Shown: piece by piece, positions 43,909 to 51,838 of the stretch
Numbering within the stretch: the first letter of the stretch is position 1
Layout: every line of letters begins with the position of its first letter
Origin: Sphingobium lactosutens DS20
GTDB lineage: Bacteria > Pseudomonadota > Alphaproteobacteria > Sphingomonadales > Sphingomonadaceae
Assembly: GCF_000445105.1 (NCBI RefSeq)
Contig: NZ_ATDP01000047.1
Coordinates: 1 to 51,838, forward strand
Direction of reading: 5' to 3'
DNA length: 51,838 bases
Position numbers and translations under genes: made by a program
Notes under the pieces: model-generated
Database searches by the model: none
Told to the model about the DNA's origin: nothing
What the model saw: only the letters and a program-made list of their open reading frames with translations

Positions 43909-43945
43909 TTGATCGAACACCACTCCATCATATATGCTACATATA
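43909..43945. promoter_or_regulatory. Operator/promoter between the oxidase and BigR operons
   Basis: A perfect palindrome, TATATG-CTA-CATATA, lies at 43931-43945. For the rightward operon TTGATC (43909-43914), 18 bases and TATGCT (43933-43938) make a promoter whose -10 box is inside the palindrome. For the leftward operon TTGCTC (reverse complement of 43956-43961) and a TATA-like box also overlap it. A BigR dimer bound here could repress both directions. Confidence 0.55.
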
Positions 43946-43962
43946 AGATGTTTGGAGCAACT

Positions 43963-44304
43963 GTGCCACCTTCCCTCGTTAAAATGTCTCCGGAGCTTCT
44001 GGAGGAAAAGGCCGGCGAAGCGGAAGCGTTCCTCCGTTCGCTTGCGAGCCGGCACCGTCTGATGATCCTGTGCAGCCTGCTCGGCGGGGAGTTGTCGGTA
44101 ACCGATCTGGGCGAACGCCTCGGACTGACACAGTCGAATTTGTCCCGCCATCTGGCCACGCTGCGCGACGAAGGCCTGGTCGGAACACGGCGGGAGAAAA
44201 CGACGATATTCTACCGCATCACGTCCGAGCGCGTGCTGCCGATCCTGACGGAACTCTACGCACTCTTTTGCGCCGGTGACGAAGCTGAGAGCAGAGAATC
44301 CTGA
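43963..44304 (+). CDS. bigR: BigR/SqrR-type ArsR-family persulfide sensor
   Basis: 113 residues from GTG 43963, chosen because GGAG lies 5 bases upstream (43954-43957); ATG 43948 and ATG 43984 are alternatives in the same frame. ArsR winged helix (LTQSNLSRHLATLRDEGLV). Two cysteines, C37 (LMILCSLL) and C103 (LYALFCAG), are 66 residues apart, the same spacing as the redox pair of BigR/SqrR that reacts with persulfides; arsenic-type Cys motifs are absent. It should repress the following sulfur genes until persulfide accumulates. Confidence 0.87.
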   Translation: MPPSLVKMSPELLEEKAGEAEAFLRSLASRHRLMILCSLLGGELSVTDLGERLGLTQSNLSRHLATLRDEGLVGTRREKTTIFYRITSERVLPILTELYALFCAGDEAESRES

Positions 44305-44306
44305 CG

Positions 44307-44732
44307 ATGGAGGGTTTCACCCCATTCTCGGCCATCGTGGGCGGCGCGCTAATCGGCCTCTCGGCTTCCTTCCTGTGGATCGCCAATGGGCGCATCGCTG
44401 GAATCAGCGGCATCGTCGGCGGGGTGCTTGCGCCTGTCCGCGGCGAGATGGCCTGGCGCGCAACATTCCTGGTCGGCCTGCTCGCCGCGCCCTTGCTCTA
44501 CCGGGCGGCGGGCGGCCTGCTACCGGACCTCACGTCGCCGGCCCCAGTCGCCGTCGTGATCGCAGCCGGCCTTCTGGTGGGATTTGGGACTCGGCTCGGG
44601 AGTGGTTGCACCAGCGGGCATGGCGTCTGCGGAATAGCGAGGCTCTCGCCCCGCTCGCTCGCCGCGACAGGCGTCTTCCTCATCACAGCGGCCGCGACTG
44701 TGTACGTCGCCCGACACGTCATCGGACTCTGA
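44307..44732 (+). CDS. YeeE/YedE sulfur-transport half protein, first
   Basis: 141 residues, about four membrane spans. The conserved cysteine motif GSGCTSGHGVCG lies near residue 100, as in YeeE/YedE (sulf_transp) proteins that move thiosulfate or related sulfur compounds. It starts 2 bases after the bigR stop. Two half-length copies in tandem is the usual form in bigR operons. Confidence 0.87.
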   Translation: MEGFTPFSAIVGGALIGLSASFLWIANGRIAGISGIVGGVLAPVRGEMAWRATFLVGLLAAPLLYRAAGGLLPDLTSPAPVAVVIAAGLLVGFGTRLGSGCTSGHGVCGIARLSPRSLAATGVFLITAAATVYVARHVIGL

Positions 44733-44735
44733 GCA

Positions 44736-45179
44736 ATGAGGAAGCTGCTCATCGCGCTCGCCTCGGGGCTCATTTTCGGCTTCGGCCTGATCGTCTCCGC
44801 CATGATAGCCCCCAGCAAGGTTCTGGCGTTTCTTGATGTCGCCGCGCCGTCGTGGGACCCGAGCCTTGCCTTGGTGCTGGCCTCGGCCGTCATGGTTTCA
44901 GCGTTGGGATTTGCACTCGGCCGAAGGCGCGATGCTCCGCTTTTCGCACCGGCGTTCAATGGGCCATCGTCCCGGTCCCTGGACAAGAAGCTTCTCTCGG
45001 GCGCGGCTTTGTTCGGCGTCGGATGGGGCCTCGTCGGCTACTGCCCTGGTCCGGCCCTGGTCGCCCTGAGCCTCGGAGCGCCGGCGGCGCTGGTGTTCGT
45101 CGTGGCGATGCTGGCGGGCATGGGCGTCTTCGCCCTTCAGGAACGTTATCGCGCAGCCAGGCCCGGGGCAAACCCATGA
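44736..45179 (+). CDS. YeeE/YedE sulfur-transport half protein, second
   Basis: 147 residues, four membrane spans. It carries the second-half motif GWGLVGYCPGPALVAL with a single cysteine, complementary to the first half. Three bases separate the two genes, and its stop overlaps the next ATG (45176-45179). Confidence 0.87.
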   Translation: MRKLLIALASGLIFGFGLIVSAMIAPSKVLAFLDVAAPSWDPSLALVLASAVMVSALGFALGRRRDAPLFAPAFNGPSSRSLDKKLLSGAALFGVGWGLVGYCPGPALVALSLGAPAALVFVVAMLAGMGVFALQERYRAARPGANP

Positions 45180-45955
45180 CGCCGGTCGACATCCTCACGC
45201 TCATATCCGGTGTCGTCGTCGGCTTTACCCTCGGGGTGATCGGCGGCGGCGGCTCGATCCTTGCCCTGCCGTTGCTGCTGTATGTCGTGGGCATGAAGGA
45301 CCCGCACGTCGCGATCGGCACGAGCGCGCTGGCGGTGGCCGCCAATGCCTTCGCCAACCTGATCCAGCACGCCCGGGCCGGAACCGTGAAGTGGCCCTGC
45401 GCCCTCGTCTTCGGGGCATCGGGCGTCATAGGCGCCCTGATCGGCTCCACCCTGGGCAAGATGGTGGCGGGTCAGCATCTCCTGGTGCTGTTCGCAGGCG
45501 TGATGATCGTGGTGGGGGTTTCCATGCTGCGCGGCAAATCCGGCGGCGGCGACCCGGGCGTGCGGATCACGCGCCCCATCGCTGTGCGGCTCGTGGCGAT
45601 CGGCCTTCTCGCCGGCCTCCTGTCAGGGTTCTTCGGCATCGGCGGCGGCTTCCTGATTGTGCCCGGCATCATGCTCGGCAGCGGCATGCCCATCCTCAAC
45701 GCGGTCGGATCGTCGCTGTTTTCGGTGGGAACGTTCGGATCGGCGACAGCCCTCAACTATGCCCTGTCAGGACTCGTGGATTGGCGCGTGGCCGGCTTCT
45801 TCATCGCTGGCGGGGTCGCTGGCGGCGTCGCCGGCATGCAAACCGCCATCCGGCTCGCCGATCATAAGGGCTTGCTCACCCGCATCTTCGCTTTCGTCCT
45901 GCTGGCCGTGGCCGCCTACATGCTGTTCCGCAGCCTGGGCGGGATCGGCGGCTAG
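45176..45955 (+). CDS. TauE/SafE-family sulfite/organosulfur exporter
   Basis: 259 residues from ATG 45176; the frame is open upstream through the previous gene, but that reading has no homology. About eight spans with the repeated Gly motif: GFTLGVIGGGGSILALPLL and LSGFFGIGGGFLIVPGIML. In bigR operons such proteins are proposed to release sulfite, the product of persulfide oxidation. Overlaps the preceding stop. Confidence 0.87.
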   Translation: MTPVDILTLISGVVVGFTLGVIGGGGSILALPLLLYVVGMKDPHVAIGTSALAVAANAFANLIQHARAGTVKWPCALVFGASGVIGALIGSTLGKMVAGQHLLVLFAGVMIVVGVSMLRGKSGGGDPGVRITRPIAVRLVAIGLLAGLLSGFFGIGGGFLIVPGIMLGSGMPILNAVGSSLFSVGTFGSATALNYALSGLVDWRVAGFFIAGGVAGGVAGMQTAIRLADHKGLLTRIFAFVLLAVAAYMLFRSLGGIGG

Positions 45956-45974
45956 ACACCATTGGAGACCGATC

Positions 45975-46724
45975 ATGATCTTTCGTCAGTTGTTCGAGCC
46001 GGAGTCCTCGACCTACACCTACCTCCTCGGTTGCCCGGAGACGCGCAAAGCCGTCCTGATCGATCCTGTCCTCGAAACGATCGAACGCGACCTTGCCGCG
46101 CTTCAGGAACTGGATCTCGAACTGGCTTATACGTTGGAGACGCATGTGCATGCGGACCACGTCACATCGGCCTGCTATCTGCGCAGCCTTACCGGCTCCA
46201 AGATCGCGTACCCCGCCATGGACGGCCTTCCCTGTGCTGACGTGGGGGTCGCCGAGGACCAGCCTTTGACTGTCGGCGCGCTCAAGCTTCAGCCGCTGTT
46301 TACGCCGGGGCACACCGACGCCCACCATACCTACCTGGTTGAGCAGCCCGATGGTCTTCGCGCCTTCACCGGCGACGCCCTGCTAATCGACGGCTGTGGC
46401 CGCACCGACTTCCAAAACGGTGACGCCGCCACCCTTTATCACTCCGTCACGCAGAAGATTTTCACGCTGCCGGGCGATGGTCTGATCTACCCGGCTCACG
46501 ACTACAATCATCGCCACATCACGACAGTGGCGCAGGAGCGTGAACGGAACCCGCGCCTTGCGGGCAAGACCGTTCAGGAATTCGTCGCGATCATGGCCGC
46601 TCTCGATCTTCCCTACCCAAAGAAGATCGACGTTGCCGTTCCGGCAAACAAGCTTTGCGGTGATTGCCCGACAGATTTGCCGGAAATGCTGCGCCAGATA
46701 GGCGGCAAGTCCGAGCAGGGCTGA
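45975..46724 (+). CDS. blh: MBL-fold persulfide dioxygenase (ETHE1/Blh-like)
   Basis: 249 residues from ATG 45975. Metallo-beta-lactamase fold with [10 protein letters not shown] (metal site), [28 protein letters not shown] and [10 protein letters not shown], all in the order found in ETHE1-type enzymes. These oxidise glutathione persulfide to sulfite with O2 and one iron. Same role as Blh in the classic bigR operon. It follows TauE/SafE by 19 bases. Confidence 0.9.
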   Translation: MIFRQLFEPESSTYTYLLGCPETRKAVLIDPVLETIERDLAALQELDLELAYTLETHVHADHVTSACYLRSLTGSKIAYPAMDGLPCADVGVAEDQPLTVGALKLQPLFTPGHTDAHHTYLVEQPDGLRAFTGDALLIDGCGRTDFQNGDAATLYHSVTQKIFTLPGDGLIYPAHDYNHRHITTVAQERERNPRLAGKTVQEFVAIMAALDLPYPKKIDVAVPANKLCGDCPTDLPEMLRQIGGKSEQG

Positions 46725-46760
46725 GCCATCCGATACAGGTTCATTTACAGGAGAAAGTCG

Positions 46761-47147
46761 ATGCCAACACGCACCTCGAAACAACTCGTTTCCGAAGCGA
46801 ATGCGATTGTCGAAACTATCGCGCCTGACGATGCAGCCAAACTTGTCGGCAATCCCAAGGTCCAGTTCGTTGACATCCGCGAGCCAGGGGAAGTCGCAAA
46901 ATCGGGGCTGGTGGCTGGTGCGGTGCATGTCCCGCGTGGCCTTCTGGAATTCCAGGTCGATCCTGAAAGCCCCACCCACAATGCCAAACTCGCCAGTGGA
47001 TCGCGGTTGGTGCTCTATTGTGGGTCCGGCGCCCGCTCGGCGCTGGCCGCAAAATCACTCAAGGAGATGGGCGTGGAGAATGTCGCCCACGTCCCCGGCG
47101 GGTTTGCGGCGCTCAAGGATGCCGGCGCTTCAATCGCACCGGAATAA
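46761..47147 (+). CDS. Rhodanese-like sulfurtransferase
   Basis: 128 residues, one rhodanese domain. [16 protein letters not shown] and the active loop [11 protein letters not shown] with C87. It moves sulfane sulfur between persulfides and acceptors such as thiosulfate or glutathione. A clear AGGAG stands before its ATG. It is a natural partner of the dioxygenase gene 36 bases upstream. Confidence 0.9.
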   Translation: MPTRTSKQLVSEANAIVETIAPDDAAKLVGNPKVQFVDIREPGEVAKSGLVAGAVHVPRGLLEFQVDPESPTHNAKLASGSRLVLYCGSGARSALAAKSLKEMGVENVAHVPGGFAALKDAGASIAPE

Positions 47148-47193
47148 CCCATGGCGCGCTCGAGCGCCGCTTCTCGCAGGCAGGATACAATCC

Positions 47194-48069
47194 TTGGATA
47201 GCCATATCGCATTCGCCAGCCTCGGATTGAGCCCGATAGCCATCTCCATAGGCCCGCTCGACATCCGCTGGTACTCGCTGGCCTATATCGCCGGCATCAT
47301 TGCCGGGTGGTGGTATCTGCTGCGGCTGCTGGCCCAACCAGCGGCCCCGATGAACCGCGCACAAGCCGACGATCTCGTGTTCTACGCGACGTTGGGCGTT
47401 ATCCTCGGTGGCCGTCTCGGCTATGTGATCTTTTACGGTCCTGAGATGATCTTCGACCCCCTGCAAATCCTCAAGCTGTGGGACGGCGGCATGTCGTTCC
47501 ACGGGGGTGCAGCTGGCGTCTCGCTCGCGCTGATCCTGTTCGCGCGACGACACGGCCTCGAATGGCTGCGGGTCCATGATTATGTCGCCTGCACCGTGCC
47601 GATCGGCCTGTTCTTCGGCCGCCTCGCTAATTTCGTGAATGGTGAGCTTTGGGGAAAGCCCACCGATGTGCCTTGGGCGATTGTGTTCCCCGGAAGTCGC
47701 GATGGCCTCGCGCGTCACCCGAGCCAGCTCTACGAAGCCGGGCTGGAAGGACTGGTCTTGTTTGCCGTGCTCGCGTGCCTTTTCTGGTTTACCAACGCCC
47801 GACGTCGCCCTGGCATGCTCGTCGGCGTGTTCCTTCTTGGCTATGGGCTCGCTCGCTTCATTGTCGAATTCTTCCGGGAGCCGGATGCCCAGCTTGTCGG
47901 CTTCACAGCCAGAACAGGGCTTCATATGGGTCAGTGGCTCACCGTGCCGATGATTGCCGCAGGTATCTATTTGATAGTCGCAGCTTGGCGCGCCGGCTCG
48001 CGCAACCAGCAGGGCAAATCAGTAAAAAGTGAGCCAGCAATCATGCCAAAATCGAGTTGCAGTGAATAG
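47194..48069 (+). CDS. lgt: Prolipoprotein diacylglyceryl transferase (Lgt)
   Basis: 291 residues from TTG 47194, the only suitable start before the conserved [22 protein letters not shown]. Seven spans and the Lgt signatures [14 protein letters not shown] and [25 protein letters not shown]. It attaches diacylglycerol to the lipobox cysteine of lipoproteins in the inner membrane. It is normally a single-copy housekeeping gene; here it ends a sulfur-resistance operon and so is probably a second copy. Four or more lipoproteins are predicted in this window. Confidence 0.88.
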   Translation: MDSHIAFASLGLSPIAISIGPLDIRWYSLAYIAGIIAGWWYLLRLLAQPAAPMNRAQADDLVFYATLGVILGGRLGYVIFYGPEMIFDPLQILKLWDGGMSFHGGAAGVSLALILFARRHGLEWLRVHDYVACTVPIGLFFGRLANFVNGELWGKPTDVPWAIVFPGSRDGLARHPSQLYEAGLEGLVLFAVLACLFWFTNARRRPGMLVGVFLLGYGLARFIVEFFREPDAQLVGFTARTGLHMGQWLTVPMIAAGIYLIVAAWRAGSRNQQGKSVKSEPAIMPKSSCSE

Positions 48070-48072
48070 GAA

Positions 48073-48660
48073 CTAGCGGTCGCTATCCTGCTGCTCCTCA
48101 AGGCTAGCACCAACTTTGATTGTGCATCGCACCGTCTCGCGCGTTCGGGCTGCGGCCTTGCTGCACCCTTCGATCGTTTCGCGATTGGCCAACACCATCC
48201 TGTCGGCCGCTATGATCGCGCGGAACGCGGTGGGCGAGGCGGCCTGCATCATCCGCTGCCCGCCTTCCCACATTGACAGGTCGAGCGCTCGCGCCGCCAT
48301 CTTTTCCGGCCATTGCCAGCTCGCCGGCACGGCACGCGCGACGACGCCGGCGAACGCCGCCCAAAGCACCATGCCGAGCACCACTCCGCCGATCGCCGTC
48401 CACATCAACCAGCGGTTCTGCTCGTAGCCCCGCCGCGCCGATGCGGTGACGCCCTGAAGCGCCCGAGTTGCATCCTTCAGCTCTGCGGCTGCGGTCGCGA
48501 TCGTCCGCCGGTCCTCGGCGCGGGCGTCACCGCCTGCCGCTACGATCCGGTCAACAACGTGACGCGGCGTTGCTCCGTCCCTGGCTGCCGTCACCAGCGC
48601 GTCGGCGCGCTGCAAGGTGGCGTCGATCTTCTGCACCATGCCCGCCAGCGTCTCGCTATA
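48073..48660 (-). pseudogene. DUF6118 protein, N-terminus removed by a transposon
   Basis: The frame runs from the transposon end (48660) to the stop at 48073; the first ATG is 48639, but the in-frame reading YSETLAGMVQKIDATL continues up to the transposon. A helical N-part, one membrane span (WLMWTAIGGVVLGMVLWAAFAGVV, about residue 77) and a Trp/Arg-rich C-part match the C-terminal two-thirds of DUF6118 proteins, found on alphaproteobacterial plasmids and often near transfer genes. The first part of the gene is missing. Function unknown. Confidence 0.7.
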
Positions 48661-48699
48661 GGGGGCGTTTGCGGGAGGGGGCGGAATCCTACGCTAAGG
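48661..48699 (+). repeat. Terminal inverted repeat of the Tn5393-like element
   Basis: Begins GGGGGCGTTTGCGGGAGGGG and ends CGCTAAGG, the Tn3-family GGGG...TAAG pattern. The stop codon of the transposase (48689) lies within it. Adjacent target bases are CTATA at 48656-48660. Confidence 0.8.
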
Positions 48700-51580
48700 A
48701 TTTGGGCCAGCGATATTCCCCGGTTAGATTGATGTGTTCCCATCCCAACGGCGAGACGTGGGCGAGTAGATCAGGCGCGATATGGGTACCGCTGGCGGCC
48801 CGGGTATTGACGACCTCGCCGAGCTTCATGGTGTTCCAGAATATGATGATGGCGGCGAGCAGGTTCATTCCGGCGATGCGATAGTGCTGGCCTTCGCCGG
48901 ATCGATCCCGGATTTCACCTCGGCGGTGGAAGCTGATGGCGCGCTTTAGGGCGTGGTGGGCCTCACCCTTGTTGAGGCCGATCTGAGCCTGGCGCTGGAG
49001 GCCGGCATCAAGAATCCAGTCGATCATGAACAGGGTTCGCTCGATGCGGCCCACCTCTCGCAATGCGAGGGCCAGCTCATTCTGGCGCGGGTAAGAGGCG
49101 AGCTTGCGAAGAATCTGGCTGGGGGCGACGATCCCCGCTGCGATCGTCGCCATGATGCGCAGGATGTCGGGCCAGTTGCGCTCGATGAGCGGTTCATTGA
49201 TCTTACCTCCGACCAGCGCTCGCACATTGGCCGGCGTCGCGTTGGGCGTGAAGGCATAGAGTCTTTTCTGAGGGAGATCGCGGATACGGGGGGCGAACCT
49301 GTAGCCGAGCAAGGCGCAGGCGGCGAACACATGATCGGTGAAGCCGCCCGTGTCGGCAAAATGCTGGCGAACGCGGCGGCCCGCGTCATTCATGAGCAGC
49401 CCGTCCAGGATATAGGGAGCCTCGCTGACCGTTGCCGGGATCACCTGGGTTGCGAACGGCGCATATTGATCGGACACATGGCTGTATCCCTTGAGGCCCG
49501 GGACGTTGCCATATTTCGCGTTGATCAGATTCATCGCCTCGCCCTGCTCGGTAGCAAGGAAGAACTGCCCGTCGCTGGATGCCGATTGCCCTTGTCCCCA
49601 GAAGGCGGCCATGGGCAGGGCGGCGTGGGCCTCCACGATCATGGCGAGCGCCCGATCATAGGCGCTGCCTTCGACATGCCAGCGCGCGATCCGCAGCAAT
49701 TCCCAGAAGCTGTGCGTGTTGGTCGCCGCCGCCATCTTGCGCAAACCGAGATTGACGCCTTCCGCCAGCAACACGTTCATCAGGCCGATCCGGTCGCTGC
49801 AGGGCGCGCCGGTGCGCAGATGCGTGAACGCCTCGGAAAATCCGGTTCGCTCATCGACTTCCAGCAACAGATCGGTGATCCTCGCGGGCGGGAGCTGTTG
49901 ATAGAGATCGAGCACGAGATCCTCGGCCCCTTCGGGCGTGTCGGCCCTCAGCTTGTCGATGTGCAGCTTGCCGTTCTCGATGATGCCGCCTGGGATCGTG
50001 CCGGTTCGCGCCGCGCGGCCAAACTCCTTCAGCCGTGTATCCAGTCGAGCCCTGCGCTCGGCCAGCCATTCGCCGGGCCGCAGCGGCACGGCGAGCCGCG
50101 CGGTCTGCTCTATCGCCTGTGGCGGGACCAGAAGCTGCTTGAGGTCGCCATAGCGGCGCGATCCCGCCAACCATATGTCACCGGACCGGAAGGCGTCGCG
50201 GATGTGGAACAGCACCGCGATTTCCCAAAGCCGGTGGTCGCCGCTGGGCTCAGCGCGAAGATGACGATGCCATTTCGAGTTGGGACGTAGAAAATCCACC
50301 GGCGGATCGACCTTGATCCCGTTACGCAGCATCGCAACGGCCGCCAGAAGAGGCGTGGCGATCGGCGCCGCCTGCATGTCGAGCAGGCGCAGCATCCTGG
50401 GCGCGTAGAGGCGGAAACGGTGATAGCCGTCCAGCACACGGCTGAGCGGGTCGGCCGCGAGCACGTTGGTCAGCGCGGAGGCCGTGGCGACAAGGGTTCT
50501 GAACCGTTCCCAGCCAGGCCCGGTGGCGATTATCCCGTCCAGGGCCGTGCCATCGTCCTGCGCTCCAAGCAAAGCACCACCGATTTCGGCAAAGGACTTC
50601 AGCGTGTCCCGAACGGCCGCCTTTTCGTCGGCGATCCTGGTGTTGCAAAGGCGTTCGGAGGCCCGATAGAGACGGCCTACGATGCGATCGTGGGTCTCCA
50701 CGATGACATCGGCCAGCGATGACCGCCATTCCAGGGTGCAGACAGCGAGGATCGCAAGCCGCCTGTCTTCGGGCAGATCACGCATGCCGTCGGCGTAATA
50801 GCGCTCGCCCTGCCGGCGAAGCCGGGTCACACGATGCGCCGGCACGCCGTCCAGCAAATCCGCCGGAAGATCGAACCTTTGAAGATATTCCAGTCGATCC
50901 ATCAGCCGGTTAGCGGCTGCTGAATTTGCGCCAACCTCGAACTGTCGCAGCCATACGAAGCGCGTGACGCGACCATCCACCGTATCCTCCAACAGGTGAG
51001 CCAAATTCTCGCTCAGGGTTGGCGTGATGCGATGGGCGATAAGATCCTCGATCCGGCGCTCGGCCTCAACCAGCGCATCGGCGCAAAGGCGCTCGATCGT
51101 CGAGGAGCCGGGAAGGATCGTGCGGGTGCGGCGACACTCCGCAACGAAGCGACGGGCAAGATCCTCATTCGATGTCGCCGCCTCGGCTTCCCGAGCGATC
51201 CATTCGCGCAAATCCCGTGCGCCCCGCCCCGAAAAGGAGCGATAGCCGTAGATTCGGCGAAGGTCCGCCAGATGCTCGTGCCGGGTCTCCTCGCGCGCGG
51301 CATAGAGGAGTAGATCGTCGCTGGTCAGGCCGAGCTGGGCCGCGATGAAATCCGATACCTGCGCCGGGATCAACTCGCCAGGAGCGAGCACCCGGCCCGG
51401 GTAGCGCAGGACGCACAGTTGCAGCGCGAAGCCAAAACGATTGTGGGCGCGCCGGCGCTGGCGGATATGCCCGAGATCCTCATCGCTGAGGGTATAGTGC
51501 CGCAGCAGCTCACCTTGATCGACCGGCAAGTGAAGCAGCGCCTCGCGCTGTCGATCGGTCAGGGTCACGCGACGCGGCAT
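48689..51580 (-). CDS. tnpA: Tn3-family transposase, Tn5393 type
   Basis: 963 residues. The N-terminus MPRRVTLTDRQREALLHLP is typical of the Tn5393 group. The DDE region shows QSASSDGQFF, HFADTGGFTDHVFAAC and, near the C-terminus, IIFWNTMKLGEVVN. Complete and intact. It differs from the other two tnpA products in this window in sequence and in associated ends. The 125-base gap to the divergent resolvase should contain the res site and both promoters. Confidence 0.93.
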   Translation of the reverse strand: MPRRVTLTDRQREALLHLPVDQGELLRHYTLSDEDLGHIRQRRRAHNRFGFALQLCVLRYPGRVLAPGELIPAQVSDFIAAQLGLTSDDLLLYAAREETRHEHLADLRRIYGYRSFSGRGARDLREWIAREAEAATSNEDLARRFVAECRRTRTILPGSSTIERLCADALVEAERRIEDLIAHRITPTLSENLAHLLEDTVDGRVTRFVWLRQFEVGANSAAANRLMDRLEYLQRFDLPADLLDGVPAHRVTRLRRQGERYYADGMRDLPEDRRLAILAVCTLEWRSSLADVIVETHDRIVGRLYRASERLCNTRIADEKAAVRDTLKSFAEIGGALLGAQDDGTALDGIIATGPGWERFRTLVATASALTNVLAADPLSRVLDGYHRFRLYAPRMLRLLDMQAAPIATPLLAAVAMLRNGIKVDPPVDFLRPNSKWHRHLRAEPSGDHRLWEIAVLFHIRDAFRSGDIWLAGSRRYGDLKQLLVPPQAIEQTARLAVPLRPGEWLAERRARLDTRLKEFGRAARTGTIPGGIIENGKLHIDKLRADTPEGAEDLVLDLYQQLPPARITDLLLEVDERTGFSEAFTHLRTGAPCSDRIGLMNVLLAEGVNLGLRKMAAATNTHSFWELLRIARWHVEGSAYDRALAMIVEAHAALPMAAFWGQGQSASSDGQFFLATEQGEAMNLINAKYGNVPGLKGYSHVSDQYAPFATQVIPATVSEAPYILDGLLMNDAGRRVRQHFADTGGFTDHVFAACALLGYRFAPRIRDLPQKRLYAFTPNATPANVRALVGGKINEPLIERNWPDILRIMATIAAGIVAPSQILRKLASYPRQNELALALREVGRIERTLFMIDWILDAGLQRQAQIGLNKGEAHHALKRAISFHRRGEIRDRSGEGQHYRIAGMNLLAAIIIFWNTMKLGEVVNTRAASGTHIAPDLLAHVSPLGWEHINLTGEYRWPKSLA

Positions 51581-51705
51581 ACATGCTCCTTATTCTTTCC
51601 GAGCTACGGTTTGAGATAGCTTGATTGAGATGCTGGTTAAGATACACAATAGCCCAATCTTATGTGCTCATGTTCGTCACCGCCTCAAACCTTCGTTTGT
51701 GATCC
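51581..51705. promoter_or_regulatory. Divergent tnpA-tnpR intergenic region, probable res site
   Basis: The AT-richer 125-base gap between the transposase and resolvase start codons is the position of res in Tn5393-type elements. Resolvase dimers bound here would also repress both genes. Half sites were not resolved by eye. Confidence 0.4.
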
Positions 51706-51838
51706 ATGCTGATCGGCTACGCCCGCGTGTCCAAAGCCGACGGCTCGCAGTCGCTCGACCTGCAGCACGATGCCCTTCGCGCTGCCGGTGTCGAGCCAGG
51801 CAATATCTATGATGATCGTGCATCCGGTAGCCGTGATG
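51706..51838 (+). CDS. tnpR: Serine resolvase, 3' part outside the window
   Basis: 44 codons visible from ATG 51706: MLIGYARVSKADGSQSLDLQ and on through DDRASGSRD, with the catalytic serine at residue 9. Partial only because the window ends. It is the partner of the Tn5393-like transposase. Confidence 0.88.
   Translation, partial: MLIGYARVSKADGSQSLDLQHDALRAAGVEPGNIYDDRASGSRD

Larger units (their letters stand above)
48661..51838. mobile_element. Tn5393-like Tn3-family transposon, right part beyond the window
   Basis: The left inverted repeat at 48661 is nearly the same as my memory of the Tn5393 end (GGGG...GCGGGAGGGGGCGG...CGCTAAGG). Transposase on the minus strand and a divergent resolvase on the plus strand follow, the Tn5393 order. 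The right end and any cargo, such as the streptomycin genes of Tn5393, lie outside the window. The element interrupts the DUF6118 gene. Confidence 0.78.

Noticed and set aside
48953..50290. A 445-codon plus-strand frame inside the third tnpA
   Set aside because: Shadow of the transposase; composition skewed and no motif.
1..51838. CRISPR arrays, tRNA/rRNA genes, toxin-antitoxin pairs, integron cassettes and replication origins
   Set aside because: None seen on reading; no regular short repeats with spacers and no tRNA-like cloverleaf was noticed. A computed search could still find weak cases.

Overview
The window is a mosaic accessory region, probably from a plasmid or genomic island of a high-GC alphaproteobacterium. 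A sphingomonad is the best guess, from the gene combination and codon style; no database was searched. It holds no replication, tRNA or rRNA genes. Most of it is metal, sulfur and drug-efflux cassettes cut apart by transposable elements: three Tn3-family transposase genes, one TniA/TniB element, one IS1182-like transposase and four serine recombinases (the last one runs off the window).

Layout. 1-4109: a Tn3-family element (tnpA plus resolvase) between 45-bp inverted ends. 4132-8334: a tripartite EmrA/EmrB/outer-membrane-factor drug pump. 8335-11821: a possible gene remnant and a second Tn3-type tnpA. 11928-15004: a compact tniA-tniB-resolvase transposon with 49-bp inverted ends. 15234-16436: an aspartyl protease with a PDZ domain. 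16430-30900: a heavy-metal block. It starts with a MerR regulator facing a plus-strand run of tightly packed genes: CDF, cytochrome-FTR1, His-rich peptide, CzcC-, CzcB- and CzcA-like proteins, SRPBCC, two MliC-like lipoproteins, ZIP, a second CDF, a P1B-type ATPase and a truncated HAD gene.

30954-34794 (minus strand): LysR, a TDT-family exporter, a SorA-like molybdenum sulfite dehydrogenase and its cytochrome c. 35132-38249 (minus strand): DUF305 protein, YVTN beta-propeller, ECF sigma and anti-sigma, nearly without gaps, behind a candidate ECF promoter. 38449-40523: a resolvase and an IS1182-like transposase. 40541-41658: a reduced mercury-type module (MerR, MerT-like, GDCCVFCS protein) without merA. 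41675-43885 (minus strand): a 41-codon ORF, multicopper oxidase and DsrE protein. 43963-48069 (plus strand): BigR-type sulfur sensor, two YeeE/YedE half-transporters, TauE/SafE, persulfide-dioxygenase-type MBL protein, rhodanese and Lgt. 48073-48660 is a DUF6118 gene cut by a Tn5393-like transposon that runs off the right edge.

The cargo reads as defence against soft metals (Zn/Cd/Pb/Co, Cu, Hg) and reactive sulfur (sulfite, sulfide and persulfide). The least familiar parts are the sigma/anti-sigma/YVTN/DUF305 operon and the divergent sulfur/copper control region at 43886-43962.
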